DNA of 6,329 bases from Candidatus Cloacimonadota bacterium (GCA_016938155.1 JAFGVF010000336.1:1-6329); one strand, 5' to 3'; numbered from the stretch's first letter, positions 1-6,296 are shown. Translations and numbers: made by a program. Notes: generated by a model not told the origin, from the sequence alone.

Positions 1-177
1 ACTATTCTATCATTTCACATTTGTCAAATATCTATGCAACAATAACGCCAAAAACATTATTATCATTATTGTGACAGTCATTTTTTTTTCAAGCTTTTTA
101 TTTCGATTACTTTATTTCAGGTGTAAAAGCAGTAAGAATCCTAAGATAGAAGTAGTTGATTCCATCTCTTTAAATTT

Positions 178-999
178 CTATGTTTTCATCTTTCTTGAAT
201 AGATTTTATAAATTCCGTAAGCACCAATAATAATCATAAACAAACTCAGAAATTGCCCCATGGATATAGGAAGAAAACCGAATAATAATCCATTGGGGTA
301 GAGTGACGGTATGTTATCCTTTTCTCTAAAGAACTCAATAAAGATACGAAATATGCCGTACAGGGGAAAGAATGACCAAAAGACAATCCCAATTTTCTTG
401 GATTTAATTAGAAGAACCCAGAGTAGGATGAACATCAGGAAACCTTCTAAAAACATCTCATACAATTGTGTAGGATGACGAGGTAAACCTAATGAGTCAG
501 TTGGGAATATCATAGCCCATGGAACACTTGTAGGATTTCCGTAAAGCTCGGCATTTATAAAATTGCCGAGTCTGCCAAAGCCTAATCCTACGGCTACCAA
601 AGGCATAGAAATATCTCCTATCGCAATAAAATTATACTTGTATTTCTTACAGAAATAAAGTATGCTGAAAATCACTCCGAGTGCTCCCCCATGAAAAGAC
701 ATCCCCCCATTCCAAACTTGAAATAAAACTAATGGATTATGTAGGAAAGCAGGCAAATCATAGAAAAAGACATATCCTAATCTTCCTCCAAGAATCACTC
801 CAAGGGCAATATCGAAGATAAATGTCTCATATTTCTCTTTATCCATCTTGATATTTCGATACTTAAAAAACTTCTTTGCAAAGATATATCCAAGCACAAA
901 GCTAATGATGTATAGTACACCATACCATCTTATTTGTAGAGGGAAATTACCTATTTGGAAACACAAGATATTTGGATTAAAATCAGGAAATTTAATCAT
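178..999 (-). CDS. lgt: Prolipoprotein diacylglyceryl transferase Lgt
   Basis: Lgt is an inner-membrane enzyme that moves diacylglycerol from phosphatidylglycerol to the lipobox cysteine of prelipoproteins, the first step of lipoprotein maturation. The 273-residue product is a normal family length and is rich in hydrophobic segments (about seven, from residue 27 to 265). Visible family motifs are RWYGVLY (24-30), GGRLGYVFFY (71-80), GGMSFHGG (98-105), GRLGNFINAELYG (142-154), HPTQLYE (175-181) and FIEFFRE (220-226). Tyr26, His103 and Arg143 fall at the same numbers as residues reported as important in the E. coli enzyme. The start is the only reasonable one: the next Met is residue 52, after the first conserved motif. 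No good Shine-Dalgarno is present; only a GG lies about 10 bases upstream, directly after a strong hairpin at 1013-1036. It is the last gene of the run, 41 bases after etfB, and ends in TAG. No convincing terminator follows it. Confidence 0.97.
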   Translation of the reverse strand: MIKFPDFNPNILCFQIGNFPLQIRWYGVLYIISFVLGYIFAKKFFKYRNIKMDKEKYETFIFDIALGVILGGRLGYVFFYDLPAFLHNPLVLFQVWNGGMSFHGGALGVIFSILYFCKKYKYNFIAIGDISMPLVAVGLGFGRLGNFINAELYGNPTSVPWAMIFPTDSLGLPRHPTQLYEMFLEGFLMFILLWVLLIKSKKIGIVFWSFFPLYGIFRIFIEFFREKDNIPSLYPNGLLFGFLPISMGQFLSLFMIIIGAYGIYKIYSRKMKT

Positions 1000-1012
1000 A
1001 TATTTATACCGA

Positions 1013-1036
1013 ATGGGACGAGTCGCCTCGTCCCAT
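1013..1036 (-). repeat. Perfect 10-bp hairpin with GCGA tetraloop between etfB and lgt
   Basis: On the transcribed (minus) strand, arms ATGGGACGAG and CTCGTCCCAT pair perfectly around the loop GCGA, which fits the GNRA tetraloop pattern. It starts 4 bases after the etfB stop codon and ends 13 bases before the lgt ATG. No run of U follows, so it does not look like an intrinsic terminator. Possible roles are an mRNA stabiliser or processing site, a translational control element for lgt, or a copy of a dispersed intergenic palindrome. Which one applies cannot be decided from this copy alone. Confidence 0.85.
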
Positions 1037-1040
1037 CACT

Positions 1041-1823
1041 TTATCCGGTTATTTCTTTTATTCTGCTGATGATTATATCAACCGCTTCAGCTGGCTCAAC
1101 CTCAAATTTCTCAACCTTTTTTTCAAATTTGGGAGTAAAGATACCAACCACTTGGGTTGGAGAACCATTCAATCCGATTTCTTTCTCATCCAATCCCAAA
1201 TCTGTTGCTGACCATACAGTTAACTCTGCACTTCTGGCATTCTTTTTACCACGCAAGGAAGGAAGGCGAGGAGTATTTATCTCTTTTACAACTGTAATTA
1301 CAGCCGGAAGAGGGATTTCAACACGATCATATCCATCTTCCATAAGACGCTGAGCAGTTAGCTTCTTCTCGTCAATACTTTCAATTTTTCTGGCAAAACA
1401 GAGCTGTGGAATTGCGAGATGAGCAGCAACCCCCGGTCCCACCTGAGCAGTGTCTCCGTCAATAGCCTGCTGTCCCATGATTATCAAATTATAATCCGCA
1501 ACTTTCTTTATCGCAGCTGCAAGTGTCAAACTGGTTGCCCAAGTATCAGCACCCGCAAACTTACGGTCAGACAATAGTATTATCTCATCAACCCCCAGAG
1601 CAATCGAGTCACGCAGGGCACTCTCAGCCTGAGGAGGTCCCATACTGATGGCAGTAACCTTACCACCATATTGTTCTTTGAGCTTTATAGCTTCTTCAAT
1701 GGCATATAGATCAAAGGGATTTATAATACTTTCAACCCCATCTCTCATGAGAGTATTAGTCTCGGGATTAATCCTAATCTCTGTTGTATCAGGAACTTGT
1801 TTTATGCATACAATAATGTTCAT
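1041..1823 (-). CDS. etfB: Electron transfer flavoprotein beta subunit (EtfB), bifurcating-type features
   Basis: The beta subunit of the heterodimeric electron transfer flavoprotein is a soluble flavoprotein that passes electrons between dehydrogenases such as acyl-CoA dehydrogenase and other carriers. At 260 residues it has the usual length. Visible motifs are CIKQVPDT (6-13), MGPPQAESALRD (61-72), SDRKFAGADTWATS (85-98), GQQAIDGDTAQVGP (117-130), the ETF-beta signature region NTPRLPSLRGK (183-193) and GSPTQV (220-225). The FAGADT.ATS and GSPTQV...FTPK segments resemble what I recall of anaerobe EtfB proteins such as Acidaminococcus, which bifurcate electrons using NADH. That subtype call is inference. 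An AAAGG ribosome binding site (1832-1836) overlaps the stop codon of the preceding aminotransferase gene and lies 8 bases from the ATG, suggesting translational coupling. No etfA is present on either side within the window, which is unusual because etfB and etfA are normally adjacent. Confidence 0.95.
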   Translation of the reverse strand: MNIIVCIKQVPDTTEIRINPETNTLMRDGVESIINPFDLYAIEEAIKLKEQYGGKVTAISMGPPQAESALRDSIALGVDEIILLSDRKFAGADTWATSLTLAAAIKKVADYNLIIMGQQAIDGDTAQVGPGVAAHLAIPQLCFARKIESIDEKKLTAQRLMEDGYDRVEIPLPAVITVVKEINTPRLPSLRGKKNARSAELTVWSATDLGLDEKEIGLNGSPTQVVGIFTPKFEKKVEKFEVEPAEAVDIIISRIKEITG

Positions 1824-1831
1824 GCTTTCAA

Positions 1832-1836
1832 CCTTT
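1832..1836 (-). promoter_or_regulatory. Ribosome binding site of etfB overlapping upstream stop codon
   Basis: AAAGG on the minus strand, 8 bases before the etfB ATG. Its first two bases are shared with the TAA stop codon of the aminotransferase gene (1835-1837). This placement supports translational coupling of the two genes. Confidence 0.6.
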
Positions 1837-2941
1837 ATTTATTGTAAAATGCCTTTATTGTCTTAACAACATAAGCCATTTGTTCTTCAGATAACTCTGA
1901 ATAAATCGGGATAGAAAGAACTTTTTTAGCAGCTTCTTCAGCGACCGGCAAGTCGCCAATTTTATATCCAAGATCAGCAAAGCATTCCTGTAAATGTAAT
2001 GGAAGAGGATAGTAAACAGCACACCCGATACCGTTATCTGACAGGTATTTCATCAGTTCATCCCGTTTTTCAGTTTTAATAGTAAACTGATTATAAATAG
2101 AAACTGCTTTGGGATGGATGTAGGGTAATGTAATTTCATTCAGGTCTTTCAGATTTTTGTAGTAGTATTCAGCATTTTTTCTTCGAGCTTCAGACCATCC
2201 GGAAAGGTAATTAAGCTTTACTTTCAGCACAGCAGCATGCAAGGAATCCAGTCTGCTGTTTAATCCAACCCATTTATGAATGTACTTAGGTTTTTCTCCA
2301 TGTACACGAAGTTGACGCATGTTGTCTGCCAGTTGTTCATCATTTGTTAGACACATCCCACCATCGCCCATTGTTCCAAGGTTTTTGCTTGGGAAGAATG
2401 AAAGTGTACCGATGTCTCCGATAGTTCCGGCAGCTTTGCCGTCGTACAAACATCCGATTCCCTGGGCATTATCTTCGATAACCTTCAGATTGTATTTCTT
2501 TGCGATAGCCATTATCTTATCCATTTCTGCAGCTTGACCGAATAAATGAACCGGCATAATAGCTTTTGTTTTGGGTGTTATAGCATCTTCAATCAAATCC
2601 GGGTCAATGTTGAAAGTATCCTGTTTAATATCCACAAAGATAGGCTTGGCATGAACTCGGGAAATAGCTCCCGCAGTTGCAAAGAAAGTAAATGAAGTGG
2701 TTATAACTTCGTCACCCTCTCCGATATTTAATGCTTGCAGGGCTAAAATCAATGCATCCGTTCCTGAGGCACAACCTATGGCATAATCAGCATTGAGAAA
2801 AGTCTCAACCTGCTGTTCGAATTCTTTCACACTGGGTCCCAAAATATACCAGTGACTGTCAAAAACTTTGTCCATCTCTTTTCTGATTTCGGACATTATG
2901 GGCTCATATTGAGCGTGTAAATCTAATAACGGTACTTTCAT
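1835..2941 (-). CDS. DegT/DnrJ/EryC1-family PLP-dependent sugar aminotransferase
   Basis: This cytoplasmic aminotransferase of the DegT/DnrJ/EryC1/StrS family (fold type I, PLP) transfers an amino group, normally from glutamate, to a keto-sugar nucleotide, giving an amino sugar for surface glycans. At 368 residues it is full length. The N-terminus has VPLLDLHAQY (3-12) and ILGPSVKEFE (33-42). GTDA (60-63) lies in the cofactor phosphate region, EDNAQG (156-161) supplies the Asp that contacts the PLP ring nitrogen, and SFFPSKNLG (181-189) carries the Schiff-base Lys186, followed by GDGG (192-195). NSRLD (228-232) and YPLPLHLQ (311-318) are further family landmarks. Overall it resembles WbpE-like UDP-3-keto-sugar aminotransferases, but the exact substrate cannot be read from the sequence. 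An AGGAG site 6 bases before the ATG supports this start. It lies between the export gene and etfB, with gaps of 16 and 11 bases. Confidence 0.93.
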   Translation of the reverse strand: MKVPLLDLHAQYEPIMSEIRKEMDKVFDSHWYILGPSVKEFEQQVETFLNADYAIGCASGTDALILALQALNIGEGDEVITTSFTFFATAGAISRVHAKPIFVDIKQDTFNIDPDLIEDAITPKTKAIMPVHLFGQAAEMDKIMAIAKKYNLKVIEDNAQGIGCLYDGKAAGTIGDIGTLSFFPSKNLGTMGDGGMCLTNDEQLADNMRQLRVHGEKPKYIHKWVGLNSRLDSLHAAVLKVKLNYLSGWSEARRKNAEYYYKNLKDLNEITLPYIHPKAVSIYNQFTIKTEKRDELMKYLSDNGIGCAVYYPLPLHLQECFADLGYKIGDLPVAEEAAKKVLSIPIYSELSEEQMAYVVKTIKAFYNK

Positions 2942-2947
2942 TATATT

Positions 2948-2952
2948 CTCCT
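2948..2952 (-). promoter_or_regulatory. Strong ribosome binding site of the aminotransferase gene
   Basis: AGGAG on the minus strand, 6 bases upstream of the ATG at 2941. It sits in the 16-base gap after the export gene stop codon and fixes the start of the aminotransferase. Confidence 0.8.
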
Positions 2953-2957
2953 AAAAT

Positions 2958-4403
2958 TTAATTAGCTAACAGTGAAGTGACACCGAGGAAGATAGTAATC
3001 ATTTGAGAAGTAAAGGCAATTACAGCTTGAGTATCTTCCCAGAGAGAGCGGTCTTTAGCCTGAGGGACAAAAACCATGTCTCCGGGCATCAAAACATCAT
3101 CTTTCTTAGGTTTTCGCCACTGACCGGTTCGGGCATCTACAATTCTGCTGTGGCTGATTTTGCTTTGATTCAGTTTACCACCGGCTTTCTCAATCCATTC
3201 TTTCCAAGTCAATCCCTCGATATATTCATATAATCCCGGATTCTTAACCTGACCAGATACAATAACTTTATCTAACTTTTCCGGGATATATACATAAGCT
3301 CCCGGTTTAATTTTTACATCGTAAGAGCTATCCTGAGTTTCCCAAAGTTGTTTAAAATCTACAGAATATTTCCCTGTCATTTGACGGAGTCTGATCAGAA
3401 AATAGCCATATTCAGCAAATGACATGTCTTTTTTGGACATTTCCTTAAGACGGAGATAATCGGGGTCTTCCTGTAAAGTCATATCTGGGTCAACAATATA
3501 TGCCAGATTAAGGTCTCCCCGGATAGAAGGTCCACCTGATGAATTAAGCAGTTCAAGCAACCCAAGCTCTCCATTATTAACCGGATACTGCCCGGGATAC
3601 TTTATCATACCTTCAATAGTAACAAATTCTTTTCCATTATAAAAAGGACGGCTATAAGCATAAATCTCGTCTCCGTTCTGGAGCAAAATATCAGCTTCAG
3701 ACCCCGGTTCGCTTAATGCCTTCTTCAAGTCAACAGGGATAGTTATTCTTTCCTGATAATCTGAAGAGAATCTATAAACAAAAATTCTGCTCGGGTCTGC
3801 TTCCGGTTGTAATCCCAATCCAAGACGAGTGATTGTTGACAAACGGTCACCTTTCACCAATTCCAGTTTCTGGTTTTGATTCCAGCTACCGTTGAGATAT
3901 ACATCTTCAAGTTTACAAGGAACTTTTATCACATCTCCATCCATTAGATACGGATTCTGACTCGTATCACCCAAACGGAAGTATTGCATCAAATCTAAAG
4001 TCCTTTCCTCACCGTTGCGGATTAAAACCAACCGGCGAAGTGATAGTTTTGAAGGTAAGTTATCAAAACTTATGACCTGTTGATCAAGAAGGGTCTTGCT
4101 GTAAACTTTTGAATCAGGTTTGTCTTCCAATTCCATTGTAAGTTTTTCTTGTTGCTCGGATTTAATATCTTCAAGAGTTTTCCCTGAATAAAGGTCAGTA
4201 TCTGATTCGGGCAGAAACTGCTGGTCAGGAAGGCGGTTTGCCATAAAGACAGCATCTGAAATCCTGTTATTATTATCCATTACCAAAACACCCGGTTGAC
4301 GAACATATCCGACAACATTCACGGAGATGGGTAAAGCACTACAAACAGTGGTAGTTAAAACCGACAGGGCAATAAGCATCAATACAATTAAGTTATTTTT
4401 CAT
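2958..4403 (-). CDS. SLBB-domain polysaccharide export protein (Wza-related), lacking an obvious Poly_export domain
   Basis: A probable exported protein with soluble-ligand-binding beta-grasp (SLBB) repeats, the building block of Wza-type outer-membrane polysaccharide export channels. I choose the ATG at 4403 (481 residues) because it starts a clean Sec signal peptide: MKNN, a hydrophobic core, then a likely cut near VCSA at residue 23. An in-frame ATG at 4454 would add 17 residues ahead of the signal and lie further inside the upstream gene. Four SLBB-like units are visible by eye. The first spans about 26-163 (begins VNVVGYVRQPG, with a charged insert at roughly 70-120), the second 167-252, the third 259-374 (VTIEGMIKYPGQY) and the fourth 377-452 (VIVSGQVKNPGLY). 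The unit ends are of the type DGDVIKVP, NGDEIYAY, PGAYVYIP and PGDMVFVP. A hydrophobic C-terminal segment (about 455-479) could be a membrane-crossing helix as in Wza. I see neither the N-terminal Poly_export motif nor a lipobox. The nearest ribosome binding site, GAGAGG at 4417-4422, is 13 bases away, so translation is probably coupled to the upstream gene. Confidence 0.88.
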   Translation of the reverse strand: MKNNLIVLMLIALSVLTTTVCSALPISVNVVGYVRQPGVLVMDNNNRISDAVFMANRLPDQQFLPESDTDLYSGKTLEDIKSEQQEKLTMELEDKPDSKVYSKTLLDQQVISFDNLPSKLSLRRLVLIRNGEERTLDLMQYFRLGDTSQNPYLMDGDVIKVPCKLEDVYLNGSWNQNQKLELVKGDRLSTITRLGLGLQPEADPSRIFVYRFSSDYQERITIPVDLKKALSEPGSEADILLQNGDEIYAYSRPFYNGKEFVTIEGMIKYPGQYPVNNGELGLLELLNSSGGPSIRGDLNLAYIVDPDMTLQEDPDYLRLKEMSKKDMSFAEYGYFLIRLRQMTGKYSVDFKQLWETQDSSYDVKIKPGAYVYIPEKLDKVIVSGQVKNPGLYEYIEGLTWKEWIEKAGGKLNQSKISHSRIVDARTGQWRKPKKDDVLMPGDMVFVPQAKDRSLWEDTQAVIAFTSQMITIFLGVTSLLAN

Positions 4404-5352
4404 AATACGACACAATCCTCTCAATAATATTCTCAAGGTTATGAGTAGGTTCATAGCCGATAAATTCTTTTATCTTTGTAATGTCTGGCATTCTGTCCCG
4501 CATGTCTTCAAAACCCTCTTCAAAGACATCCTCGTAACTCATATATTCAATTTTAGACTTACTCTTGGTCATCTCTTTCACTTTAAAAGCCAGGTCTTCA
4601 ATAGAAATTGGCTCGATGCTGCCGACATTGAATATTTCGCCTTCGCATTCTTTTTTGGTCATCAAAGCTATCAAAGCGTTGGTTACATCATCCACATCTG
4701 CAAAGCATCTTGATTGCTTGCCGTCTCCGTAGATTATTATCGGTTGATTTAACAGAGCAGCTTTCACAAATTTAGGCACCACCATTCCGTATTGTCCTGT
4801 CTGTCTCGGTCCGACAGTATTGAATAAACGAACTATCACGACAGGTAATTTCTTTTCTCTGGAATATGCAAGAGCAAAAAACTCATCAACAGCCTTGGCA
4901 GTGCTGTATCCCCATCTGCTGATATGTGTTGAACCAAGAATTCTGTCATCTTTTTCAGCAAAGGGAAGTTTATCGGATTTCCCATAAATCTCGCTGGTTG
5001 ATGTTATCAACACTTTTGCTTTATGTTTGTTTGCCAGTTCCAAAACATATTCGGTTCCCACAACATTTGTTTGTAATGATAACAGAGGATTTTCAATTAT
5101 GTATTTTACCCCAACGGCGGCCGCCATGTGATAAATCTGGTCACAGTCTTTTATTATTTGTTCCATCAATGAGAAATTAAGGATTGTACCTATTGTCATT
5201 GAGAAATCAGGATTATTTCTCAGATGCGAAACATTTTCCAGTCTTCCGGTGGAAAGGTTATCCAAAATATGTACTTTGTGCCCCATATCAAGCAATTTCT
5301 CAGCAAGATGAGACCCAATGAATCCGGCTCCACCTGTTATTAATATCTTCAT
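4393..5352 (-). CDS. NAD-dependent sugar-nucleotide epimerase/dehydratase (extended SDR family)
   Basis: A cytoplasmic extended short-chain dehydrogenase acting on nucleotide sugars (a GalE / UDP-glucuronate decarboxylase / dehydratase type of reaction) to supply a precursor for a surface polysaccharide. At 319 residues it has the normal length. The Rossmann NAD site GGAGFIG is at 7-13, and Asp31 at the end of strand two (ILDNLSTG) favours NAD. Other landmarks are HMAAAVGV (75-82), the Ser/Thr segment TSTSEIYG (117-124), the catalytic YSTAK (Tyr149, Lys153), RLFNTVGPRQ (175-184) and a substrate-binding region around IYGDGKQSRCFADVDD (207-222). The precise substrate cannot be told from the sequence. 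GGAG lies 6 bases before the ATG. It is the first gene of the operon, and its last 11 bases overlap the export gene. Confidence 0.93.
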   Translation of the reverse strand: MKILITGGAGFIGSHLAEKLLDMGHKVHILDNLSTGRLENVSHLRNNPDFSMTIGTILNFSLMEQIIKDCDQIYHMAAAVGVKYIIENPLLSLQTNVVGTEYVLELANKHKAKVLITSTSEIYGKSDKLPFAEKDDRILGSTHISRWGYSTAKAVDEFFALAYSREKKLPVVIVRLFNTVGPRQTGQYGMVVPKFVKAALLNQPIIIYGDGKQSRCFADVDDVTNALIALMTKKECEGEIFNVGSIEPISIEDLAFKVKEMTKSKSKIEYMSYEDVFEEGFEDMRDRMPDITKIKEFIGYEPTHNLENIIERIVSYYEK

Positions 5353-5358
5353 ATATCA

Positions 5359-5362
5359 CTCC
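5359..5362 (-). promoter_or_regulatory. Ribosome binding site of the epimerase gene
   Basis: GGAG on the minus strand, 6 bases upstream of the ATG at 5352. It supports the chosen start of the first gene in the operon. Confidence 0.75.
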
Positions 5363-5438
5363 AATTTTAATCGTCTTGTATCTAATCACAACTATTTTTA
5401 CGGCTTCCATTCAAATACTGAATTCAACCTAAATGTTA

Positions 5439-5457
5439 AGGAAATAATAAATTTCCT
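5439..5457. repeat. 7-bp inverted repeat overlapping the candidate -10
   Basis: Arms AGGAAAT (5439-5445) and ATTTCCT (5451-5457) flank the loop AATAA. It overlaps the -10 region of the putative operon promoter, so it could be an operator or a leader hairpin. It could also be chance in AT-rich sequence. Confidence 0.4.
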
Positions 5458-5476
5458 GACAGTTCTAAATTGTCAA
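5447..5476 (-). promoter_or_regulatory. Candidate sigma70-type promoter of the five-gene operon
   Basis: On the minus strand a perfect -35 box TTGACA (5471-5476) is followed after 18 bases by ATTTAT (5447-5452) as a modest -10. Transcription would begin near 5440, leaving a leader of roughly 90 bases before the epimerase ATG. The -35 is convincing and the -10 is weak; other AT-rich hexamers nearby could serve instead. It is the only promoter-like sequence I found between the repeat-rich spacer and the operon. Confidence 0.4.
5457..5475. repeat. TGACA-N9-TGTCA inverted repeat overlapping the candidate -35
   Basis: TGACA (5457-5461) and TGTCA (5471-5475) form a dyad with a 9-base spacer. The second arm is part of the -35 box. 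The spacing is reasonable for a dimeric repressor site, but the arms are only 5 bp, so support is limited. Confidence 0.35.
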
Positions 5477-5591
5477 ATAATTTAGCATTTACCTTTAGAT
5501 TTCCCGAAAATACTTTCATCAGACCACATCTTTATTTTTACCATCCCTTTTTTACCTCCACCAACCACAGATTTCTCAGAGGTTAGTCTCC

Positions 5592-5624
5592 CGTTGCTCG
5601 CAACGAGTGAGAAACGAGTGCGGA
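5592..5624. repeat. Small palindrome followed by an 11-base-spaced duplication
   Basis: CGTTG (5592-5596) and CAACG (5601-5605) form a 5-bp stem with loop CTCG; an alternative stem pairs CTCG with CGAG (5597-5607). Overlapping its right arm, AACGAGTG occurs twice (5602-5609 and 5613-5620), 11 bases apart. The spacing matches the period of the arrays near the right edge, though the sequence differs. Confidence 0.5.
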
Positions 5625-5857
5625 ATGGGACAAAAATGAGCAAAAATTGAATAGATAGTGGAGACATTGTTGGGTGATAATCAGATTAAACTTCGGATTG
5701 ATGGGATTGGGAAGTAACTACTTTAAAATATGACTTAGAAATGTGATGAGTGTTACAAATCTACATTGTATATGCCATATATCAACTATGCCAAAACATT
5801 CAGTATTATCTGATTCCTTGGGCTTGATTTTACAATATATCAAAATGAAAATTTTTA

Positions 5858-5874
5858 GACGAGATTTGTTCGTC
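5858..5874. repeat. GACGA / TCGTC inverted repeat
   Basis: Arms GACGA (5858-5862) and TCGTC (5870-5874) with a 7-base loop. The arm sequence is shared with the stem of the hairpin between etfB and lgt (GGGACGAG), which hints at a related palindrome family. The match is short. Confidence 0.4.
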
Positions 5875-5908
5875 ATACTTAATTTAAAACTTCCCGCTGA
5901 ATATAAGA

Positions 5909-5930
5909 GGGCAAGCAGGGATGCGTGCCC
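5909..5930. repeat. 22-base near-perfect hairpin
   Basis: Arms GGGCAAGCA (5909-5917) and TGCGTGCCC (5922-5930) pair with a single mismatch at position 6, around the loop GGGA. No T-run follows on either strand (TACCG on one side, CTCTTATATT on the other), so it is not a typical terminator. It is more GC-rich than its surroundings and resembles a REP-like palindromic intergenic element. Confidence 0.65.
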
Positions 5931-5942
5931 TACCGTACGACA

Positions 5943-5958
5943 TGCTTCCAGCCTGTCG
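5943..5958 (+). repeat. 16-base direct repeat, copy 1
   Basis: TGCTTCCAGCCTGTCG, identical to the copy at 6042-6057. Ten of its bases (GCTTCCAGCC) also occur in inverted orientation at 6245-6254. It lies just after the 22-base hairpin. Confidence 0.85.
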
Positions 5959-6007
5959 CCTTTTCTTCAACCATTGTCAAAGGTCTTATGACCATTTGAA
6001 AGGTTTC

Positions 6008-6042
6008 CTTTTCAATTCTCAACTTTCCATTCTCAATTTTTT
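6008..6042 (-). repeat. 14-base tandem duplication (TTGAGAAT type)
   Basis: On the plus strand ATTCTCAA occurs at 6015-6022 and 6029-6036, giving two diverged 14-base units (6015-6028 and 6029-6042). Read on the minus strand it would encode the low-complexity pattern IENGKLRIE. From memory, such purine-rich strings recur in intergenic regions of several bacterial phyla and are often miscalled as small proteins, so I treat it as noncoding repeat. Confidence 0.55.
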
Positions 6043-6057
6043 GCTTCCAGCCTGTCG
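6042..6057 (+). repeat. 16-base direct repeat, copy 2
   Basis: TGCTTCCAGCCTGTCG, identical to 5943-5958 and exactly 99 bases downstream of it. The two copies bracket the 14-base duplication and a small GGTC/GACC stem-loop. Confidence 0.85.
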
Positions 6058-6146
6058 AATTTCTTAGTTTACATAACATTATCTCCAAGATCTGTAAAAA
6101 TACACAGTACACACCTGTATTTATCATGCTTTTTTACCTTTCATTG

Positions 6147-6201
6147 TCATACGCCGCTCTTAGGCCCCTCTTAGGCCTCACTTAGGGGTCTCATAGGCAA
6201 A
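6147..6201 (+). repeat. Tandem array of five 11-base units (consensus TCTTAGGCCTC)
   Basis: Five contiguous units of exactly 11 bases: TCATACGCCGC (6147-6157), TCTTAGGCCCC (6158-6168), TCTTAGGCCTC (6169-6179), ACTTAGGGGTC (6180-6190) and TCATAGGCAAA (6191-6201). Positions 2, 4, 5 and 7 are invariant and the two central units are nearly identical. The array is about 60% GC, well above the coding part of the window. The 11-base unit is not a multiple of three and no gene crosses it, so it is not a protein repeat. Possibilities are a degenerate minisatellite, a set of phased protein-binding sites, or part of a mobile repeat. Confidence 0.8.
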
Positions 6202-6244
6202 GGCGTAAGAGGGGCGGAAGAGAAACGGTAGTCAAACCTGTCAT

Positions 6245-6254
6245 GGCTGGAAGC
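6245..6254 (-). repeat. Partial inverted copy of the 16-base repeat
   Basis: GGCTGGAAGC is the reverse complement of the 10-base core GCTTCCAGCC found in the two direct copies at 5943 and 6042. It lies between the two 11-base arrays. Confidence 0.5.
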
Positions 6255-6296
6255 GGATGATTGCTTGATTACCGGGGAAATCGGCATATCATCTCA

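Noticed and set aside
1..27. TTGACA on the minus strand at 22-27 as a promoter leading out of the window
   Set aside because: The -10 would fall at or beyond the window edge, so it cannot be judged.
39..88. Inverted repeat ACAATAA/TTATTGT and TGACAGTCA followed by nine T on the plus strand, as a terminator
   Set aside because: The T-run is on the wrong side for lgt, no plus-strand gene precedes it, and the stems are short and AT-rich.
955..1353. Plus-strand 132-codon reading frame opposite lgt and etfB
   Set aside because: It is antisense to two clearly recognised genes, crosses their junction hairpin, and has no family features.
4404..4454. Upstream in-frame ATG at 4454 as the start of the export gene
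   Set aside because: It would put 17 residues before a clear signal peptide and deepen the overlap with the epimerase gene to 62 bases; the ATG at 4403 gives a normal signal peptide start.
5482..5667. Minus-strand 61-codon reading frame
   Set aside because: No ribosome binding site or family motif; it runs through a palindrome and an 11-base-spaced duplication, as expected of repeat sequence.
5769..5781. Palindrome TATATG-C-CATATA as a regulator site
   Set aside because: It is a short AT-rich dyad far from any gene start in the window; chance is a sufficient explanation.
5743..5991. Plus-strand 82-codon reading frame
   Set aside because: Its second half is the 22-base hairpin and the 16-base repeat, and the first half is AT-rich with no protein features.
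5930..6127. Minus-strand 65-codon reading frame, with an AAAGG-like site and an ATGA overlap with a tiny upstream frame
   Set aside because: It encodes the IENGKLRIE-type repeat and both copies of the 16-base repeat, so it is more likely noncoding repeat than a gene. A small leader peptide cannot be fully excluded.
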